Source: Flavobacterium limicola
Lineage (GTDB): Bacteria; Bacteroidota; Bacteroidia; Flavobacteriales; Flavobacteriaceae
Length of the DNA: 64,000 nt
Direction: 5' to 3'
Assembly: GCF_003634755.1 (NCBI RefSeq)
Contig: NZ_RBXA01000001.1
Location: 62,001 to 126,000 of the forward strand
Shown here: piece after piece, positions 1-8,048 of the stretch
How positions within the stretch are numbered: position 1 is the first letter of the stretch
How the letters are laid out: every line of letters begins with the position of its first letter
Program-made: the position numbers and the translations under genes
Notes under the pieces: model-generated
The model's input: the letters and a program-made list of their open reading frames with translations, nothing else
Told to the model about the DNA's origin: nothing
Database searches by the model: none

Positions 1-714
1 AGCAGTCATATCTCCAAACCAGAAATTTTTCTTTCCTGATTTAAGTTTGATATTCATTGCAATATTATCCTGATTGTTCTCTACTCCTTTTAGGATCGAA
101 TTTTCGTTGTAATTGCGCAACACTTGGATTTTGTCAATGGCATCAGCTGGAATATTTTTGACTCCTAACTTCGTATCACCATCAAAAAAGTCTTTTCCTT
201 CTACCATTAATTTAGTTACTCGTTTACCTTCAACTTCAATTTCACCGTCGGCGTTTACCTCAACTCCTGGTAATTTTTTCAGAATATCTTCTAGTTTTCT
301 TTCTGTGCCGGATTTAAAAGAATCCGCATTATAAACAATGGTATCTCCTTTTATCGAAACTGGCATTTCACGAACAATTTCAACTCCGTCGAGTTCAATT
401 CCCCCTTCTTCAAGCGCAATGTTTTTAATGCTATTTTCTGAAGTTGTAGTGATTTCCAACTCTTTATTCTGCATTCCCAAATAACTGATTTTGATATTAT
501 ACGCTGTATTTGGCTTTAGATTAAGAAGAAATTTTCCTTTGTCATTTGTTATGGCATAGGCATCCATTGCCTTTGTAGCTTTATTTACCGCCATTACATT
601 GGCCATTTCAAGACCTGCAGCTTTCGAATTGGTTATAAGACCTTCTAATTTAACGGATTGAGAAAAGGAAATTGAGGTAATAAAGAAAAATAAAAAAAGG
701 TATTGGTTTTTCAT
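1..714 (-). CDS. TonB-receptor-like outer membrane protein (5' part only)
   Basis: The reading frame is open from the ATG at 714 down to the window edge (238 codons), so only the N-terminus is present. Residues 1-20 form a signal peptide (hydrophobic stretch ending ITSISFSQ). A CarboxypepD_reg-like beta-sandwich follows at about residues 21-100, then a plug-like region with ILKKLPGVEV and the acidic segment KDFFDGDTK. This is the usual layout of Bacteroidota outer membrane beta-barrel proteins related to TonB-dependent receptors. The two GLPGLI proteins upstream on the same strand are typical neighbours of this class. Family placement is fairly safe; the ligand is unknown and the barrel lies outside the window. 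Confidence 0.8.
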   Translation of the reverse strand, partial: MKNQYLFLFFFITSISFSQSVKLEGLITNSKAAGLEMANVMAVNKATKAMDAYAITNDKGKFLLNLKPNTAYNIKISYLGMQNKELEITTTSENSIKNIALEEGGIELDGVEIVREMPVSIKGDTIVYNADSFKSGTERKLEDILKKLPGVEVNADGEIEVEGKRVTKLMVEGKDFFDGDTKLGVKNIPADAIDKIQVLRNYNENSILKGVENNQDNIAMNIKLKSGKKNFWFGDMTA

Positions 715-751
715 TGACTTGGTTTATGAAATGAATTGATATTGTAAATGT

Positions 752-1591
752 TTAATTAGTTGTAGTAAAAATTATATTTCCATCCTTATCCTTTAAACTA
801 TCCATTTTTGCCTTTTGAGTTTTATCAAATTCCGCTTGAGTAACTATTTTTCCCGTATTAGGAACTTTTATTTTAGTTGTCTCTTTGTTACTCAATGTAA
901 CTTTAGAACAAAGAATAATCATATTTTCTTCGTTAATCTCTAGAATTAATCCTGGTAAGCCCCAATAGTTAATGGGCCCCAGACTAACTGGTATTTCAGG
1001 AGTATACCATGCAGTAATCACTCTGTCTTTAGGTTCTTCCATGGGAAAAAGACTGCTTTTCTTTTCTTGCTTTTTCAGAAAATCTTTGTAAGCTTGCTTT
1101 TGTTTTTCCGTAACCGGGACAACAACTTTAGCTTTATAACAAGAGTAATCCCCAATTTTTTTAGTTTCATTTACTAATTTCCAATTTAGCTTTTCAAGAG
1201 GCTCAACGATTAGAAATTCTTTGCCAAAAATCTCATCTTCTACAATTTTAGATTTATCCTTAAGGTTTAAGTATTTTTTTCCAGGACCTGAAAATTTAAC
1301 ACTAAAAGAAAGTCCATTATCGCCTACTTTTGGCTTCTCCAATTCTTCAATTTCCTCGTAAAGAGACTCTTGCTTATTAAAAGTTAAGATATACTTTTTC
1401 TCGGTTGCCTTTTTCATAGCTTCTTCAACCATAACTTTAAATGCAGCATCTTCATCTGACTTAATTTCTGACTCTCCTCCTTTCTTTTTCAAAATAGTTT
1501 TCGAAAAATACTCCGCTTTACCCTGAAATTCCTGGGCGCTTGCGGCAAGTACTGCCAACAAACAAAACAAAACAATTGTAATTTTTTTCAT
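752..1591 (-). CDS. GLPGLI family protein (first copy)
   Basis: A 279-residue exported protein with a cleavable signal peptide (residues 1-19, ending ASAQ). It carries the family-defining motif GLPGLI at 211-216, preceded by the conserved segment AWYTPEIPVSLGP. A second conserved block near 146-155 (IGDYSCYKAK) is also family-typical. The biochemical function of GLPGLI proteins is not established; they occur in Bacteroidota and often adjoin TonB-receptor-like genes, as here. It lies 21 bases after the second GLPGLI gene and 37 bases before the outer membrane protein gene, so the three probably form one transcript. Its relation to the neighbour (same architecture and motifs) suggests tandem duplication. 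Confidence 0.88.
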   Translation of the reverse strand: MKKITIVLFCLLAVLAASAQEFQGKAEYFSKTILKKKGGESEIKSDEDAAFKVMVEEAMKKATEKKYILTFNKQESLYEEIEELEKPKVGDNGLSFSVKFSGPGKKYLNLKDKSKIVEDEIFGKEFLIVEPLEKLNWKLVNETKKIGDYSCYKAKVVVPVTEKQKQAYKDFLKKQEKKSSLFPMEEPKDRVITAWYTPEIPVSLGPINYWGLPGLILEINEENMIILCSKVTLSNKETTKIKVPNTGKIVTQAEFDKTQKAKMDSLKDKDGNIIFTTTN

Positions 1592-1612
1592 AATTTTTTA
1601 TTTATACGTTAA

Positions 1613-2500
1613 TTACCCTCCAATTCTCATTCTCATTCCTCCATTTCCACCTCGTCCTTGATTCATCTCTCTAAACTCTTCCATTTTTTTCAATACGATT
1701 TCGTCAAATTCTTTTTGAGATGTAACTTTTCCTTTCGATGACGCTTTTATTTCGGTTTTAACTTTTGGATTCAGAACCACTTTCGAACATAAAATAACAG
1801 TTTTACCGTCATTCACTTCTAGTATTAAACCCGGTAATCCCCAATAGTTTTCCGGCCCTTGACTCACCGGAATTTCCGGAGTATACCAAGCAGTAATTAC
1901 CGTTTCTTTCGGCATATCCAGTTCATCTAGAATACTGGTTTTCTTGGCCGCATCCGCTGGCTTTGTTGTTGCATCATCTTTTTTAGGTCTGAAATTTCTA
2001 AAATCTGTTTTACTCGCAGGGCGTACAGCAGTTGCTTTGAAACAATTGTAACCACCAATAACTCTGGTTTCTCCTTCCATTTTCCATTGTAAATTAGGCA
2101 ACGAATCTTTTACCAGAAACTCTTTGCCCATAAATTCTTTATCAACGGTATACGATTTCTCTTTTACATTTTTATAATACGTTCCACCACCCCCAGTCAT
2201 AGACATCATCATTCGCATTCCACCACCACCTTGACCTGGAGCATCGAGTTTTTCTTCTTCTTTATATATTGATGCCGATTTATCAAAATTAAGGATAAAT
2301 GTCTTTTCGAACATTTTCTTCATTCTTTCTTCGATCATTTTTTGCATGTCCGGAGTCATATCCTTATTGCCTTCCATTCTAGATTTAAAATCGGAAGTGC
2401 TGGTTCTTGATTCATACACCGCCATTCCTTGAAATTCCTGAGCTTGAAGTCCCATAAATGATAAGACTGCTAATACTAATGTGAAAATTACTTTGTACAT
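1613..2500 (-). CDS. GLPGLI family protein (second copy)
   Basis: A 295-residue exported protein with a signal peptide (residues 1-20, ending LQAQ) and GLPGLI at 221-226 after AWYTPEIPVSQGP. It resembles the downstream copy along its length. It differs in a Gly/Met-rich patch at about 90-106 (GGGGMRMMM, TGGGG) and a Gly/Arg/Met-rich C-terminus (GRGGNGGMRMRIGG), both absent from the first copy. As the first gene of the apparent minus-strand operon it probably carries the promoter in the 114-base gap shared with the divergent gene at 2615. The function is unknown; the low-complexity patches could be metal- or surface-interacting, but that is speculation. Confidence 0.88.
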   Translation of the reverse strand: MYKVIFTLVLAVLSFMGLQAQEFQGMAVYESRTSTSDFKSRMEGNKDMTPDMQKMIEERMKKMFEKTFILNFDKSASIYKEEEKLDAPGQGGGGMRMMMSMTGGGGTYYKNVKEKSYTVDKEFMGKEFLVKDSLPNLQWKMEGETRVIGGYNCFKATAVRPASKTDFRNFRPKKDDATTKPADAAKKTSILDELDMPKETVITAWYTPEIPVSQGPENYWGLPGLILEVNDGKTVILCSKVVLNPKVKTEIKASSKGKVTSQKEFDEIVLKKMEEFREMNQGRGGNGGMRMRIGG

Positions 2501-2614
2501 ACTATTGGATTTTGATAAATAAGAGTGAAAAATACTATTTTTGTTACAAGTATTCTGTTAAAATAATAATAAGACAATCAAAATTGTATAAGGTTTAATT
2601 GTAATTTCGCTTTC

Positions 2615-3406
2615 ATGAAAAAAGTAATGCTATTGCTATTTATCGGTTCATTTTCAATAATGATTTCTCAAAACCTAAAGCAAAATACTGTTTTAATGGA
2701 TTCCATACGTTTTGACGGTGATCAATTTCTGGGATATGATCCTTTTGGTTTTTATTACACCATAAAAAACAATGTCTTTTCTAAAGTTGGATCGCTGGAC
2801 ACAATAGAATACAAGAATATTTCTTTAGGTAAAATCACCAAAGTAGACTTACAAAACCCACTTAAAATCGTTTTGTTTTACGAAAACTTCAATACAGTTG
2901 TCATTCTGGATAATCAATTGAATGAAACTCAAAAAATCAATTTTTCAGAAAATGTGATTCCTATTGTTGCTTCAGCAGTTGGAATAGCTTCTCAAAATCA
3001 GCTTTGGATTTATAACAGCATGAATCAGCAACTGGGATTATATGATTATTTGAACACTATTTACAAAACTATTTCAGTTCCTTTTACGGAAAGTATTAAA
3101 AATTATTTTTCAGATTTTAATACATTTCATTGGATTGATAACAAAAACAATTGGTATGCCTGTGATATTTTTGGAAGAATTACTAACAACGGAAAAATCC
3201 CTGATTTTGAATCGATTGAAATTATAAATAAAAACCAGTTTATCTATTCTAAAAATGGGATTTTAATTTTTCAGGATTTGGAAAAAGACCAAAAAACGGA
3301 GATTAAAATTGCAGAAAAAAGCTTTAAAAAATTCTATTACAAAGACCAAATTTTATCTATTTTTACATCTGAAGGAATTACAAATTATAAAATCATAATA
3401 CCGTAA
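2615..3406 (+). CDS. exported protein of unknown function, coupled to deoxynucleoside kinase
   Basis: A 263-residue protein with a signal peptide (MKKVMLLLFIGSFSIMISQ). The mature part is made of short alternating beta-strand-like segments with repeated aromatic/Asp turns, resembling a beta-propeller-type fold, but I recognise no named family. Its TAA stop shares its last base with the ATG of the next gene (3404-3408), so the two are translationally coupled. The coupling to a cytoplasmic nucleoside kinase is probably positional rather than functional. A weak promoter-like TAATTTCG sits at 2602-2609, very close to the start codon. Confidence 0.75.
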   Translation: MKKVMLLLFIGSFSIMISQNLKQNTVLMDSIRFDGDQFLGYDPFGFYYTIKNNVFSKVGSLDTIEYKNISLGKITKVDLQNPLKIVLFYENFNTVVILDNQLNETQKINFSENVIPIVASAVGIASQNQLWIYNSMNQQLGLYDYLNTIYKTISVPFTESIKNYFSDFNTFHWIDNKNNWYACDIFGRITNNGKIPDFESIEIINKNQFIYSKNGILIFQDLEKDQKTEIKIAEKSFKKFYYKDQILSIFTSEGITNYKIIIP

Positions 3407-4020
3407 TGCACATAGCAATAGCAGGAAACATAGGCTCTGGAAAGACAACTTTGACACGATTACTAGCGAAACATTTCAAGTGGGAACCGCATTATGAAGA
3501 CGTTGTCGACAATCCGTACCTAGATGATTTTTACCATCAAATGGAACGTTGGTCTTTTAATTTACAAATATATTTCTTGAACAGTCGTTTTCGTCAAGTG
3601 ATGCAAATTCGCGAAAGCGGTAAAAAAATCATTCAGGACAGAACCATTTATGAGGATGCACACATTTTTGCGCCTAATTTATATGCAATGGGTTTGATGA
3701 CCAATCGTGATTTCCAGAATTACTCTTCACTTTTTGAATTGATGGAATCCACAGTTAAAGCACCTGATTTATTGATCTATTTAAGAAGTTCAATCCCTAA
3801 TTTAGTAGGGCAAATTCATAAGCGAGGTCGTGAATACGAAAACTCAATTTCTATTGAATATTTGAGTCGACTGAACGAAAGATACGAAGGTTGGATTCAA
3901 ACCTACGACAAAGGAAAATTATTAATCATTGACGTTGACAAAATAAATTTTGTGGACAATCCAGAAGATTTAGGAAACATTTTTAACCGTATCGACGCGG
4001 AATTGAACGGGTTATTTTAG
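3406..4020 (+). CDS. deoxynucleoside kinase
   Basis: A 204-residue cytoplasmic kinase of the dNK/dGK-dCK family, which phosphorylates deoxynucleosides in the salvage pathway to dNTPs. The P-loop GNIGSGKTT is at residues 7-15. The family signature DRTIYED at 78-84 carries the Arg/Glu pair that binds the nucleoside, and a lid-type segment HKRGREYE lies near 138-145. Length matches bacterial members of about 200-220 residues. Substrate preference cannot be read from sequence alone. The gene overlaps the preceding one by one base and ends just before a terminator region. Confidence 0.9.
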   Translation: MHIAIAGNIGSGKTTLTRLLAKHFKWEPHYEDVVDNPYLDDFYHQMERWSFNLQIYFLNSRFRQVMQIRESGKKIIQDRTIYEDAHIFAPNLYAMGLMTNRDFQNYSSLFELMESTVKAPDLLIYLRSSIPNLVGQIHKRGREYENSISIEYLSRLNERYEGWIQTYDKGKLLIIDVDKINFVDNPEDLGNIFNRIDAELNGLF

Positions 4021-4034
4021 AATTCTCTCCCCAA

Positions 4035-4053
4035 CCCTCTCCTTCGGAGAGGG
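4035..4053. repeat. GC-rich hairpin, likely a dispersed intergenic repeat
   Basis: A perfect 8-base stem (CCCTCTCC / GGAGAGGG) with a TTC loop, preceded by CTCTCCCCAA. It stands out from the AT-rich surroundings. It lies 15 bases after the kinase stop codon and may help terminate transcription or stabilise mRNA ends. Similar CCCTCTCC-loop-GGAGAGGG units are common bacterial intergenic repeats, but no second copy was seen in this window. Confidence 0.5.
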
Positions 4054-4087
4054 AGTAGAAACTGGATATAAAAACACATATAAACAT

Positions 4088-4113
4088 AAATGCCTCGCAA
4101 TTGCGAGGCATTT
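4088..4113. terminator. bidirectional terminator between kinase and hppA
   Basis: A perfect inverted repeat with 11-base arms (AAATGCCTCGC / GCGAGGCATTT) and an AATT loop, flanked by T-rich sequence on the plus side and A-rich sequence on the other. It sits between two convergent genes, so it can end both transcripts. Confidence 0.85.
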
Positions 4114-4133
4114 ATTATTTACAACACTTTTAA

Positions 4134-6593
4134 TCATTTCAAAGAATCAATCTTAGTTTGAACTTCTTCGTCAGTTCCTTCGAAATTCTGAACAGTAACT
4201 TTTCCGTTAATATTTGTTTTAATGGTCGCTTTTACTTTTCCATCAACATTCATTTTTTCGATAGAAACTTCTTTAGACATCATATGATTTGGCATTGCTG
4301 CTGCAGTCATAAATTTACACGTTTTACTGTCACATCCTTTTGCCATACACTCTTCTTTAGACATTGAGGTACACATTTCAGTTGTAGCGCAACAGGCTGC
4401 TTTATCAGAAATTGTATGACTTCCGTTTCCTAAAATTGGGGCAATTACTAAACCTATCAAACACGTCAATTTAATTAAAATATTCATGGATGGCCCAGAA
4501 GTATCTTTGAACGGATCACCAACAGTATCTCCGGTAACCGCTGCTTTGTGCGCATCAGAACCTTTAAATGTCATTTCACCATTAATCATCACTCCTGCTT
4601 CAAAAGATTTTTTAGCGTTGTCCCAAGCACCACCTGCATTATTTTGAAAAACAGCCCAAAGCACTCCAGAAACGGTAACTCCAGCCATATAACCTCCTAA
4701 CATTTCTGCAATTAATTGGTTGTTATCCGCATAAACTAATTTACCAAGTAAAACAATCGCAATTGGAAAACCAATAGTCAAAATTCCTGGTAACATCATT
4801 TCGCGCAAAGCGGCTTTGGTAGAAATATCGACACATTTTGCATATTCAGGTTTTCCGGTTCCTTCCATGATTCCTGGAATTTCCCTGAACTGGCGACGCA
4901 CTTCATACACCATATCCATCGCGGCTTTCCCGACTGAATTCATCGCTAAAGCAGAGAAAACTACCGGTATCATTCCACCCACAAATAACATGGCTAAAAC
5001 AGGCGCTTTGAAAATATTGATTCCGTCAATCCCCGTAAACGTTACATAAGCAGCGAATAAAGCCAGTGAGGTTAATGCCGCCGAAGCAATTGCAAATCCT
5101 TTCCCAGTTGCTGCAGTTGTATTCCCAACTGAATCCAAAATATCAGTTCTGGTACGCACTTCTTTTGGCAATTCGCTCATTTCAGCAATTCCACCAGCGT
5201 TATCCGATATTGGCCCGAAAGCATCGATTGCCAATTGCATTGCTGTTGTTGCCATCATTGCTGAAGCAGCCAAAGCCACACCATAAAATCCTGCTAATGC
5301 ATACGAAGTCCAAATTGCTGCTGCAAATAAAAGTACAGTTGGAAACGTAGAAATCATTCCCGTAGCTAAACCTGCAATTACATTTGTTCCTGCTCCAGTT
5401 GAAGATTTTTGTACAATTGCCATAACTGGTTTTGTACCCAATCCTGTGTAATATTCTGTAACTGATGAAATAACGGCTCCAACCACTAATCCTACAATTG
5501 TAGCATAGAAAACACGCATCGATGAAATTTCTTTAGTACCCTCACCAAAGAAATCCATTTTCATCGTTTCTGGTAGCATATAATCAACTAAAAAATAACA
5601 GGCAATAAGGGTTAATCCTATAGAAAGCCAGTTTCCCCTATTTAACGCGCTTTGTACTTGTGCTTCTTTTGCATTATCATCTGTAATTTTTACAACCATC
5701 GTTCCGATAATAGAAAATAAAATTCCAAAACCGGCTATTGCCATTGGTAATAAAATAGGTCCAATTCCGCCAAAAGCATCTTGAATATTTCCGCCCATAT
5801 CTTTGATTACATAATTCCCCAGAACCATAGCCGCCAAAACGGTTGCGACATAAGAACCAAACAAATCAGCACCCATTCCGGCAACATCTCCCACATTATC
5901 ACCTACATTATCTGCAATTGTAGCTGGATTACGAGGGTCATCTTCGGGAATTCCTGCTTCAATTTTTCCCACCAAATCAGCACCAACATCGGCCGCTTTC
6001 GTATAAATTCCACCACCAACTCTGGCAAACAAAGCGATAGATTCTGCTCCAAGAGAAAATCCGGCTAATGTTTCCAATACAATGGTCATGTCTTCTGTTG
6101 AAGTCCAAACGCCATTCATAAAAAAGTGAAAGAAAAATATAAAGAAAGTGGTCAATCCTAAAACGGCCAAACCCGCAACTCCTAATCCCATTACGGTTCC
6201 ACCACCAAAAGATACTTTAAGTGCTTGCGGCAAACTGGTCCGAGCGGCCTGCGTTGTTCTAACATTTGTTTTTGTTGCAATTTTCATTCCCATATTCCCC
6301 GCTAAAGCCGAGAAAAAAGCACCAAAAACAAAAGCAACTACTATTAATATATGTGTTGTAGGAACTAGAAATGAAATTCCTGCTAAAGCCACACTCGCTC
6401 CAATTACAAAGAAAGTCAATAACCTATATTCTGCTTTCAAAAAAGCCAAAGCTCCTTCGTAGATGTAATCCGAAATCTCTTTCATCTTACCGTCACCCGG
6501 ATCTTGTTTTAAAACCCATGCACGTTTTGTAAACATAAATGCCAGTCCAATAAATGCCATGGCTATTGGCAAATAAATCATTATTGTATTCAT
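4134..6593 (-). CDS. hppA: membrane-bound ion-translocating pyrophosphatase with Cys/Met-rich C-terminal tail
   Basis: An 819-residue integral membrane pyrophosphatase that couples PPi hydrolysis to H+ and/or Na+ export. Catalytic loops are clear: [15 protein letters not shown] at 193-207, [17 protein letters not shown] from 217, [12 protein letters not shown] and [15 protein letters not shown] near the C-terminal core. The sequence [10 protein letters not shown] has Ala rather than Lys at the position that separates K+-dependent from K+-independent enzymes, so K+ dependence is expected. H+ versus Na+ specificity is not decided here. After the last membrane helix there are about 96 extra residues (724-819) with six Cys and many Met, then a small KVKATIK/KVTVQNF beta-like segment; typical family members end near the helix. 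The gene lies next to the soluble pyrophosphatase gene. Confidence 0.95.
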   Translation of the reverse strand: MNTIMIYLPIAMAFIGLAFMFTKRAWVLKQDPGDGKMKEISDYIYEGALAFLKAEYRLLTFFVIGASVALAGISFLVPTTHILIVVAFVFGAFFSALAGNMGMKIATKTNVRTTQAARTSLPQALKVSFGGGTVMGLGVAGLAVLGLTTFFIFFFHFFMNGVWTSTEDMTIVLETLAGFSLGAESIALFARVGGGIYTKAADVGADLVGKIEAGIPEDDPRNPATIADNVGDNVGDVAGMGADLFGSYVATVLAAMVLGNYVIKDMGGNIQDAFGGIGPILLPMAIAGFGILFSIIGTMVVKITDDNAKEAQVQSALNRGNWLSIGLTLIACYFLVDYMLPETMKMDFFGEGTKEISSMRVFYATIVGLVVGAVISSVTEYYTGLGTKPVMAIVQKSSTGAGTNVIAGLATGMISTFPTVLLFAAAIWTSYALAGFYGVALAASAMMATTAMQLAIDAFGPISDNAGGIAEMSELPKEVRTRTDILDSVGNTTAATGKGFAIASAALTSLALFAAYVTFTGIDGINIFKAPVLAMLFVGGMIPVVFSALAMNSVGKAAMDMVYEVRRQFREIPGIMEGTGKPEYAKCVDISTKAALREMMLPGILTIGFPIAIVLLGKLVYADNNQLIAEMLGGYMAGVTVSGVLWAVFQNNAGGAWDNAKKSFEAGVMINGEMTFKGSDAHKAAVTGDTVGDPFKDTSGPSMNILIKLTCLIGLVIAPILGNGSHTISDKAACCATTEMCTSMSKEECMAKGCDSKTCKFMTAAAMPNHMMSKEVSIEKMNVDGKVKATIKTNINGKVTVQNFEGTDEEVQTKIDSLK

Positions 6594-6647
6594 AATTTTG
6601 GTTTGGTTTTTGGTTAATATTAATAGTGTAACAAAACGAATTTAAAC

Positions 6648-6684
6648 AAAAAAGCAATACTCTTAACAGAATATTGCTTTTTTT
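6648..6684 (-). terminator. terminator downstream of ppa
   Basis: Arms AAAAAAGCAATA and TATTGCTTTTTT around an 11-12 base loop. On the minus strand the stem ends in a T run, as expected for an intrinsic terminator just after the ppa stop codon and ahead of the hppA start. Confidence 0.75.
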
Positions 6685-6704
6685 GTAAAAATTATGATGT
6701 AAAA

Positions 6705-7235
6705 TTATTTAATACTAAATAATCCTTCTGGTTTGTTTTCAATATCATTAAAACGCTTCGTACATTCTTTGATAATGGCATAAGCTTCATTTACATCGCC
6801 CCAACCACCAACATCTACTGTTTTGTTTTCAAGATCTTTATATACTTGAAAGAAATGTTCGATTTCTTTTAGTAAATGTGGATTCATATCAGACAAATCA
6901 TTTAGAGAGTTCCAGATTGGATCTGAAACCGGCACACAAATCACTTTTTCATCCGGTCCTTTATCATCTGCCATGTGGAAAACACCGATAGGTTTTACTT
7001 CCATTACACATCCAGGAAAAGTTGGTTCGTTTACCAAAACCAAAACATCTAATGGATCTCCGTCTAATGCTAATGTTTCCGGAATAAATCCGTAATCAGC
7101 CGGGTACATCATCGAAGAGAATAACATTCTATCAAAACGCATTCTTTTTATTTCGAAATCATATTCGTATTTATTTCTACTTCCTCTTGGTATTTCGATT
7201 AAGACATCGAAAGTTGTTAATTTGTCTGCAGTCAT
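6705..7235 (-). CDS. ppa: inorganic pyrophosphatase (soluble, family I)
   Basis: A 176-residue cytoplasmic enzyme that hydrolyses PPi to two phosphates and so pulls biosynthetic reactions forward. The family I signature with the metal-binding aspartates is at 58-63 (DGDPLD), followed by VLVLVNEPTFPG. Other conserved blocks are IPRGSRNKYEYD (15-26) and YPADYGFIP (44-52). Length equals the usual bacterial form of about 175 residues. It is transcribed from its own promoter (7268-7297) and ends in its own terminator. Having it beside the membrane pyrophosphatase puts both PPi-consuming routes in one place. Confidence 0.96.
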   Translation of the reverse strand: MTADKLTTFDVLIEIPRGSRNKYEYDFEIKRMRFDRMLFSSMMYPADYGFIPETLALDGDPLDVLVLVNEPTFPGCVMEVKPIGVFHMADDKGPDEKVICVPVSDPIWNSLNDLSDMNPHLLKEIEHFFQVYKDLENKTVDVGGWGDVNEAYAIIKECTKRFNDIENKPEGLFSIK

Positions 7236-7267
7236 TTTAGTTTTTTCTTATCTATATTTAATGGTTG

Positions 7268-7297
7268 CAAAAATAAGTAAAGTATCCCTTTTTACAA
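7268..7297 (-). promoter_or_regulatory. ppa promoter, Bacteroidota type
   Basis: Read on the minus strand this is TTG, a 19-base spacer, then TATTTTTG, matching the Bacteroidota primary sigma consensus TTTG-N19-TAnnTTTG. It lies about 33 bases upstream of the ppa ATG. Confidence 0.7.
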
Positions 7298-7343
7298 TAA
7301 AAAATTCATGTTATCTCTTGATTAAATTTTAACATTGAGTACT

Positions 7344-7946
7344 TTAGTAAACCACTGTCCTATTTCGTTTCTTTAAATAATGATGCCATAAAAGATAGGT
7401 TGCGTAAGAACGATACGGACTCCATTGTTCAGCATGAATTTCCATGGCGTCTTTATCATGAATATCTAGTAATTCTTTTATGGTATTTATTACCGCAATA
7501 TCTCCTAAAGGCAATAAATCCGGGGATTCCAGACAAAACATTAAGTAAATATCGATGGTCCAGTTTCCTATTCCTTTGATTTTTATGAGCTCTTCGCGTA
7601 CTTGCTGAGCCGTTTTGGTTGGCAAACTTTCTAAATCTAACTCTTTATTTAATAGCGCTGTCGCCAAAGCTTTGATATAAGACGTTTTTTGTCGGCTTAC
7701 GCCAAGATTCCTAAATTCCTCGTCAGATATTTGAAGAAGAACTTCGGGTGCTATGGCTTTTTGACTGGCTTTTATTTTTAAGAAAGTGGCTTTCGCCGAA
7801 TCTATCGAAACTTGTTGTTCTAAAATCAACAATACCAATGTCTCAAAACCTTGTGGTCTTTTGGGAATTATTGGCATTCCGTATTGTTCAATAATTGACT
7901 TGAAAATAGTATCTTTTTCTAAAAGGTAGTCTATGGCTTCTTGCAT
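7344..7946 (-). CDS. DNA-3-methyladenine glycosylase-like protein (HhH-GPD)
   Basis: A 200-residue base-excision repair protein of the AlkA-like HhH-GPD superfamily, which removes alkylated bases from DNA. The helix-hairpin-helix segment IKGIGNWTIDIYLMF is at about 123-137. The catalytic Asp is most likely D149 in the loop PLGDIAV. The N-terminal half has the family block VLLILEQQVS. It is shorter than E. coli AlkA (282) because it lacks the N-terminal mixed alpha/beta domain, as many bacterial homologues do. The start at 7946 is only 18 bases from the dispersed hairpin element at 7964-8048. Confidence 0.88.
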   Translation of the reverse strand: MQEAIDYLLEKDTIFKSIIEQYGMPIIPKRPQGFETLVLLILEQQVSIDSAKATFLKIKASQKAIAPEVLLQISDEEFRNLGVSRQKTSYIKALATALLNKELDLESLPTKTAQQVREELIKIKGIGNWTIDIYLMFCLESPDLLPLGDIAVINTIKELLDIHDKDAMEIHAEQWSPYRSYATYLLWHHYLKKRNRTVVY

Positions 7947-7963
7947 AATCAGATATTTTTTTT

Positions 7964-8048
7964 TAGCCCAGATGGAAACGGCATCCTTTTTATAAGGCGA
8001 TTTTTTTCGCCTTATAAAAAGATATAGTGTACAGCTGGAATGGCTCCT
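7964..8048 (+). repeat. dispersed structured element, copy A
   Basis: The plus-strand reading begins TAGCCCAGATGG, continues CGGCATCC, has a 15-base perfect stem (7986-8000 with 8007-8021, loop of six T), then GATATAG and ends GGAATGGCTCCT. The same flanking blocks occur, on the other strand, at 11745-11826 with a completely different hairpin sequence. Outer pairings AGCC/GGCT and CCAG/CTGG can also form. It lies antisense between two minus-strand genes. It could be a structured RNA such as a Flavo-1-like motif, or a small non-autonomous mobile element; this is inference. Confidence 0.7.
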
